A DNA stretch of 26,021 nt. Source: Alitiscatomonas aceti. GTDB lineage: Bacteria > Bacillota > Clostridia > Lachnospirales > Lachnospiraceae. Location: NCBI RefSeq assembly GCF_025567195.1, contig NZ_JAOQJF010000038.1, forward strand, positions 1 through 26,021, given 5' to 3'. Below, one piece after another: positions 21,958-26,021 of this stretch. The position numbers and the translations under genes were made by a program. A model generated the notes under the pieces. The model was given only the letters and a program-made list of their open reading frames with translations. It had not been told where the DNA came from and made no database searches. How positions within the stretch are numbered: position 1 is the stretch's first letter; the number at the start of each line of letters is the position of its first letter.

Positions 21958-23562
21958 ATGTCCAGTCAGGCTCTCCTTCATTTTTTAAATATAAAAAAAA
22001 GTTTTTCTGGAAATGTGGTATTGGATGGGGTCAATTTTGAGATTTATCCGGGACAGGTGGTAGCTCTTGCCGGTGAAAACGGTGCGGGAAAATCCACTCT
22101 GATGAATATTCTCTTTGGAATGAGCGTGATTCACGACACCGGAGGATATGAAGGAGAGATTATCTTTGAAGGAAAAAATGTGCAGATCCAATCTCCCCAG
22201 GAAGCGATGGCTTTGGGGATCGGGATGGTCCATCAGGAATTTATGCTGCTTCCAGGATTTACTGTTGCGAGAAATATTAAATTAAATCGTGAAAACCTGG
22301 TTCCATCCGTGGTCAGCAGGATTGCTGGAAAGAATTACGAATTATTGGATCAGGGAGCTATTATTGGCGATGCGAAAAAGGCTCTTAAACGTTTGGGAAT
22401 GGAGATAAATCCCCAGACGACCGTGGATAAACTTCCTGTAGGCCATATGCAGTTTGTGGAGATTGCCAGAGAAATCGATAAAAAAAATTTGAAACTTCTT
22501 GTGCTTGATGAACCGACAGCAGTTCTTACAGAAAGCGAAGCAGAACGTTTTTTGGAGTGTATCAGAAAGGTTGCCGATGAGGGGATTGCGGTAATATTTA
22601 TCAGCCATCGATTAGACGAGGTTATGGAACTGGCAGATTCTGTAGTGATTTTAAGAGATGGGCAGATGGTATTTTCTGAAAAAACAGCCAATACCAATAA
22701 ACATGAAATTGCTGAGTTAATGGTGGGACGAAAGCTGGAGGCAGAAAGTCTCATTAATGTAAATAGAAACCTTCCTGAAGATTATATTTTGGAGGTATCC
22801 CATTTCAAGGTAAATATGCCTGGCGAAAAGAGTAAGGACGTTTCTTTTCGTGTGAAAAGGGGAGAGATCTTTGGAATCGGTGGGCTTGCAGGCCATGGAA
22901 AAACCAGTATTTCCAATGGAATCTTTGGTATGTATCCAGCCACAGGGACAGTAACCTATGAGGGAAAGCAACTTCAATATGGAAGAGTTGGTGAAGCTCT
23001 TAAAAAGGGAATGGCTTTTGTGTCAGAGGATAGAAAGGGTGTAGGGCTTCTTTTAGAGGAACCGATTTCTTTAAATATGGTCTATACAGATATGCGGGTT
23101 AATCGGCACTTTTTAAAGAAGTATGTTTTCTTCAGTCAGTTCGACAGCCAAAGCTCTGGTCAGATTGTCGATGAGATGATTCGGGAGCTGGATATCCGTT
23201 GTACTGGACCAGAACAACCGGTAGGACGGCTTTCGGGGGGAAATCAGCAAAAGGTATGTGTTGCGAGAGCATTAATCACAAAACCAAAGATTTTGTTTGT
23301 ATCGGAGCCTACCAGAGGTATTGATATTGGAGCTAAGCAGATTCTTTTAAATTATCTGGTAAAAATTAATAAGGAATTGGGAATTACAATCGTAATGACT
23401 TCCAGTGAATTGAATGAATTACGGTCTGTTTGTGACCGGATTGCGATTATTGGCCAGGGAATTGTTCAGGGAATATTGAAGCCAGATTCTCCCAATGTAG
23501 ACTTTGCACTTTTGATGTCGGGAGAAGGAAAGGAGAACAGCAATGACAGGAATAAAGAATAA
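21958..23562 (+). CDS. Tandem-domain ABC ATPase of the sugar/nucleoside type
   Basis: 534 residues with two nucleotide-binding domains as in RbsA/YufO. Domain 1: Walker A GENGAGKST (39-47), a weak signature LPVGHMQ (159-165), Walker B LLVLDEP (180-186) and His217. Domain 2: P-loop GLAGHGKT (309-316), a good signature LSGGNQQ (425-431), and a Walker B of FVSEP in which Ser449 replaces the usual Asp. So one composite ATP site looks intact and one degenerate. It powers the two permeases downstream; the first permease gene overlaps it by 20 bp. The start at 21958 is chosen for AGAGGGG upstream; an ATG at 21925 lies just after the intra-operon hairpin and lacks a good site. Confidence 0.92.
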   Translation: MSSQALLHFLNIKKSFSGNVVLDGVNFEIYPGQVVALAGENGAGKSTLMNILFGMSVIHDTGGYEGEIIFEGKNVQIQSPQEAMALGIGMVHQEFMLLPGFTVARNIKLNRENLVPSVVSRIAGKNYELLDQGAIIGDAKKALKRLGMEINPQTTVDKLPVGHMQFVEIAREIDKKNLKLLVLDEPTAVLTESEAERFLECIRKVADEGIAVIFISHRLDEVMELADSVVILRDGQMVFSEKTANTNKHEIAELMVGRKLEAESLINVNRNLPEDYILEVSHFKVNMPGEKSKDVSFRVKRGEIFGIGGLAGHGKTSISNGIFGMYPATGTVTYEGKQLQYGRVGEALKKGMAFVSEDRKGVGLLLEEPISLNMVYTDMRVNRHFLKKYVFFSQFDSQSSGQIVDEMIRELDIRCTGPEQPVGRLSGGNQQKVCVARALITKPKILFVSEPTRGIDIGAKQILLNYLVKINKELGITIVMTSSELNELRSVCDRIAIIGQGIVQGILKPDSPNVDFALLMSGEGKENSNDRNKE

Positions 23563-24583
23563 AATAAGTGCCTTTGGATTTCCAAGACTGATTATCATGG
23601 CTTTTCTTGGTCTTTTGATTGTTCTGATGTTTCTTATGGACATTCCGGCTCCCCTTACCTTTTCTCAGTGTATTGTACGAGTGGGAATCAATATGGTTTT
23701 AGGACTGGCAATGGTGCCGGGAATCATGGCGGGAACAGGGATGAACTTTGCTCTTCCATTGGGAATAGAATGTGGGCTTTTGGCAGGTATGATCAGCTTG
23801 CAGTTTGATATGACGGGAGTGGGCGGTATCTTTGCAGCCATGGTCATTTCTATCCCATTCAGCATTTTGGCTGGTCTTGCGTATAGCCAGTTGATTAACC
23901 GGGTAAAAGGCAGTGAGATGATGGTATCCACCTATGTGGGATTTTCTGTGGTTGCATTAATGTGTATTGGCTGGCTGATTCTTCCATTTAACCATCCGTC
24001 GATTGTGTGGCCCATCGGAGATGGACTCCGTACAACGATTACATTGGAGAAGTGGTATGACAGGGCTCTAAATAACTTATGGGCGTTTTCTGTTGCAGGA
24101 GTAGAGATACCAGTAGGATTGATCCTGGTAATCTCGGTGTTCAGTTTCCTTGTATGGTTATTTATGAGAAGCCGTCTTGGGCTCATGATGAAAGCAGTGG
24201 GATCAAATCCAGAATTTGCGAAGGCCAATGGTATTCATGTGGATTCCATGAGAACACTGGCAACGGTTATTTCTACAATTCTAGGTGGAATTGGAATTAT
24301 CATTTATGCTCAGGGCTTTGGATTCTATCAGCTGTATAATGCGCCTCTTATGATGGCATTTCCAGCTATTGCAGCAGTTTTAATTGGTGGGGCAACACCA
24401 AGCCGGGTTACAGTCTTCCATGTGGTCTTTGGAACGATTATGTTCCAGAGCATGTTAGCAATCGCAACACCAGTCGCCAACAGCTTGATTCCGGAGGGGA
24501 ATTTATCGGAGGTTGTGCGGACCATTGTAAGCAACGGGATCATTTTGTATGCCTTATCCCGGATGCAGGGAGGGAAACGCTGA
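23543..24583 (+). CDS. ABC permease 1 of the DUF3798 system (RbsC/YufP type)
   Basis: 346 residues, about eight to ten hydrophobic helices, BPD_transp_2 family. Marks are GIMAGTGMNFALPLGIECGLLAG, KGSEMMVSTYVG and the cytoplasmic coupling region RSRLGLMMKAVGSNPEFAKANGI. It makes a heterodimeric channel with the next gene. AAAGGAG within the end of the ATPase gene serves as ribosome site and the 20-bp overlap points to coupled translation. The family usually moves sugars, nucleosides or autoinducer-2, so the specificity here is open. Confidence 0.92.
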   Translation: MTGIKNKISAFGFPRLIIMAFLGLLIVLMFLMDIPAPLTFSQCIVRVGINMVLGLAMVPGIMAGTGMNFALPLGIECGLLAGMISLQFDMTGVGGIFAAMVISIPFSILAGLAYSQLINRVKGSEMMVSTYVGFSVVALMCIGWLILPFNHPSIVWPIGDGLRTTITLEKWYDRALNNLWAFSVAGVEIPVGLILVISVFSFLVWLFMRSRLGLMMKAVGSNPEFAKANGIHVDSMRTLATVISTILGGIGIIIYAQGFGFYQLYNAPLMMAFPAIAAVLIGGATPSRVTVFHVVFGTIMFQSMLAIATPVANSLIPEGNLSEVVRTIVSNGIILYALSRMQGGKR

Positions 24584-25857
24584 TGGAACATAGTGAGAAA
24601 ACAAATTTTACAGGATTATTAAAAAAGATTCTGGTTAATAACGCGGTTACCATACTTTTTGTTGTGATCTGTATTGCCGGGATTGTCCTGGCGGATCAGC
24701 CCATGCCCTATGTGGTAGGAGAGATTTCTTCCAGACTGTTTCGGAATCTGATATTGATCTTGGCACTGTTGGTTCCAGTCTGGGCCGGAATGGGAATGAA
24801 TTTCAGTATTGTCCTGGGAGCTATGGCGGCACAGATCGGAATTATGGTTTCTATGAATTTTTCTGTAACAGGGGTAGTCGGACTCGTTTTGGCTTTTATA
24901 GTCAGTGTTCCGCTCTCACTGTTTTTTGGAAATCTGACAGGACGCTTATTTAATCATACAAAAGGGCAGGAAATGATTACGGGTATGATTTTAGGATTCT
25001 TTGCAAAAGGAGTATATGATCTTGTTTTTATGTTTTTATGTGGACCAGTTATTCCGGTAAAGAATCAGACGCTTTTATTGCCTAACGGGATCGGGCTTAC
25101 GACTCCCATCAACCTGGATGGAGAGACAAAGGGAGCGATGAATAAGCTGTGGACGATTTCTCTTGAAAAAGCTCTTTATATAATTTTGATTCTTGCCACA
25201 GTTTTTTTTGTGGGACAGTTAATTTTTAAGATGAAGAAGGAGAAGATCGACTGGAAAAAGCAGTATAAACTTTATATTGCAGTGTTCTCTCTTGTAGGAT
25301 ATCATATTCTTTTGACAGTTTCTGAAACAGTACGGTTTGCTTTGAATTTTACTGATGTACCAGTGGTTACAGGCCTTCTGATCGGGGCGGTGGGACTTGC
25401 CATTAATTTTCTTTCAAGGACAAAATTGGGGAGTGACATTCATGCAGTAGGCCAAAGTCAGACCATCGCTGTTTCTATGGGTATTCCGGCAGATAAGATC
25501 CGTATTATGGCAATTATGATTTCAACCTTGCTGGCGGCTTTAGGGCAGCTGGTTTTTATCCAGGATATTGGAAATTTTACTACCTATACAGCGCATGAAA
25601 ATGTAGGTACTTTTTCCATTGCTGCTTTACTGGTGGGAGGCGCGTCCATCAAGAAAGCCAACATTGGTCATGCGATTCTTGGTGCATTGCTGTTCCATAC
25701 GATGTTTATCATATCTCCGCTTGCGGGAAAGAATCTGTTTGACAATGCACAGCTAGGAGAATACTTCCGTGTGTTCGTATGCTATGCTGTTATTGCGGTG
25801 GCTTTGGCACTGCATGCGTGGAAACAGATTATGGCAAAGAAAGCAGAAGATAACTAA
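24583..25857 (+). CDS. ABC permease 2 of the DUF3798 system
   Basis: 424 residues, same fold as the first permease: WAGMGMNFSIVLGAMAAQIG, KGQEMITGMILG and RTKLGSDIHAVGQSQTIAVSMGI correspond to similar stretches there. It is about 80 residues longer, with a charged segment (KMKKEKIDWKKQYK) and an added hydrophobic stretch in the middle. Its ATG shares one base with the TGA stop of permease 1, a sign of equimolar coupled translation. It is the last gene of the operon, followed by a terminator at 25935. Confidence 0.92.
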   Translation: MEHSEKTNFTGLLKKILVNNAVTILFVVICIAGIVLADQPMPYVVGEISSRLFRNLILILALLVPVWAGMGMNFSIVLGAMAAQIGIMVSMNFSVTGVVGLVLAFIVSVPLSLFFGNLTGRLFNHTKGQEMITGMILGFFAKGVYDLVFMFLCGPVIPVKNQTLLLPNGIGLTTPINLDGETKGAMNKLWTISLEKALYIILILATVFFVGQLIFKMKKEKIDWKKQYKLYIAVFSLVGYHILLTVSETVRFALNFTDVPVVTGLLIGAVGLAINFLSRTKLGSDIHAVGQSQTIAVSMGIPADKIRIMAIMISTLLAALGQLVFIQDIGNFTTYTAHENVGTFSIAALLVGGASIKKANIGHAILGALLFHTMFIISPLAGKNLFDNAQLGEYFRVFVCYAVIAVALALHAWKQIMAKKAEDN

Positions 25858-25934
25858 AAGGCAGTAGCTTTTGAAGCGGTATCGACTAAAAAAGTAAAAC
25901 AGGGTAGCTTTCATGCAGGAGGAAAAAGGGGCTG

Positions 25935-25954
25935 TCGGTTAATACCGATTTTTT
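25935..25954 (+). terminator. Terminator of the DUF3798 transporter operon
   Basis: TCGGT (25935-25939) pairs with ACCGA (25944-25948) with a TAAT loop, and T-run 25949-25954. An outer GGAAAAA/TTTTTTCC pairing may extend it. Confidence 0.65.
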
Positions 25955-25983
25955 CCCCGGATAACAAAAGAATGAGACAGTCC

Positions 25984-26021
25984 GCAGAACTCCTGGCTTT
26001 TTCAGGGCTATGGTTTTCTGC
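25984..26021. other. Inverted repeat at the window edge
   Basis: GCAGAA (25984-25989) and TTCTGC (26016-26021) enclose CCTG/CAGG. It could be part of a terminator or leader of the next gene; the sequence is cut off here. Confidence 0.3.

Overview
The window looks like a chromosomal segment from a Gram-positive anaerobe of the Clostridia, most likely Lachnospiraceae. The signs are AGGAGG-type ribosome binding sites, consensus sigma-A promoters, many GC-rich intrinsic terminators, a terminator-type TPP riboswitch, Sec/lipobox binding proteins, a divergent NAD-dependent ligase and several domain families typical of that group (DUF3798, DUF3870, DUF4392). No rRNA, tRNA, CRISPR array, transposase or integrase was found.

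Layout. 1-543 is the end of an Opp/Dpp-type peptide importer ATPase. 600-4131 is a TPP-riboswitch operon: permease, lipoprotein and ATPase of a ThiXYZ pyrimidine importer, plus an overlapping TatD-like hydrolase. 4192-4900 holds two small accessory genes, the first apparently an internally deleted DUF3990-type protein. A shared terminator separates these from a minus-strand run, queA-rluF-ligA-metA (9851 back to 4965). Then come nudC (+), a LysR regulator (-) divergent from leuCD (+), and a DUF4392 glutamate-cyclase-like gene (-) divergent from a DUF3870 gene (+). The DUF4392 leader contains its own terminator hairpin. 15389-16269 is a MNT/HEPN toxin-antitoxin pair bracketed by two nearly identical 37/38-bp direct repeats. 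16339-17924 is an ATPase-permease pair of the nitrate/sulfonate/thiamine-precursor type that lacks a binding protein.

From about 18 kb to the end the DNA is visibly more AT-rich. It holds one coherent system: a GntR/FCD regulator divergent from pepD (M20 dipeptidase), a DUF3798 lipoprotein, a tandem-domain ATPase and two permeases. The divergent promoters each carry the same 9-mer (TATACAACA) 6-7 nt past the -10 box, in the same orientation relative to transcription. That is a good candidate for the GntR operator. The linkage of a cytosolic dipeptidase to a sugar/nucleoside-like ABC architecture with an uncharacterised binding protein suggests uptake and hydrolysis of a peptide-like compound. 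This is the best candidate for an undescribed system in the window.

Functions come from motif recognition and recalled family features; no searches were run.
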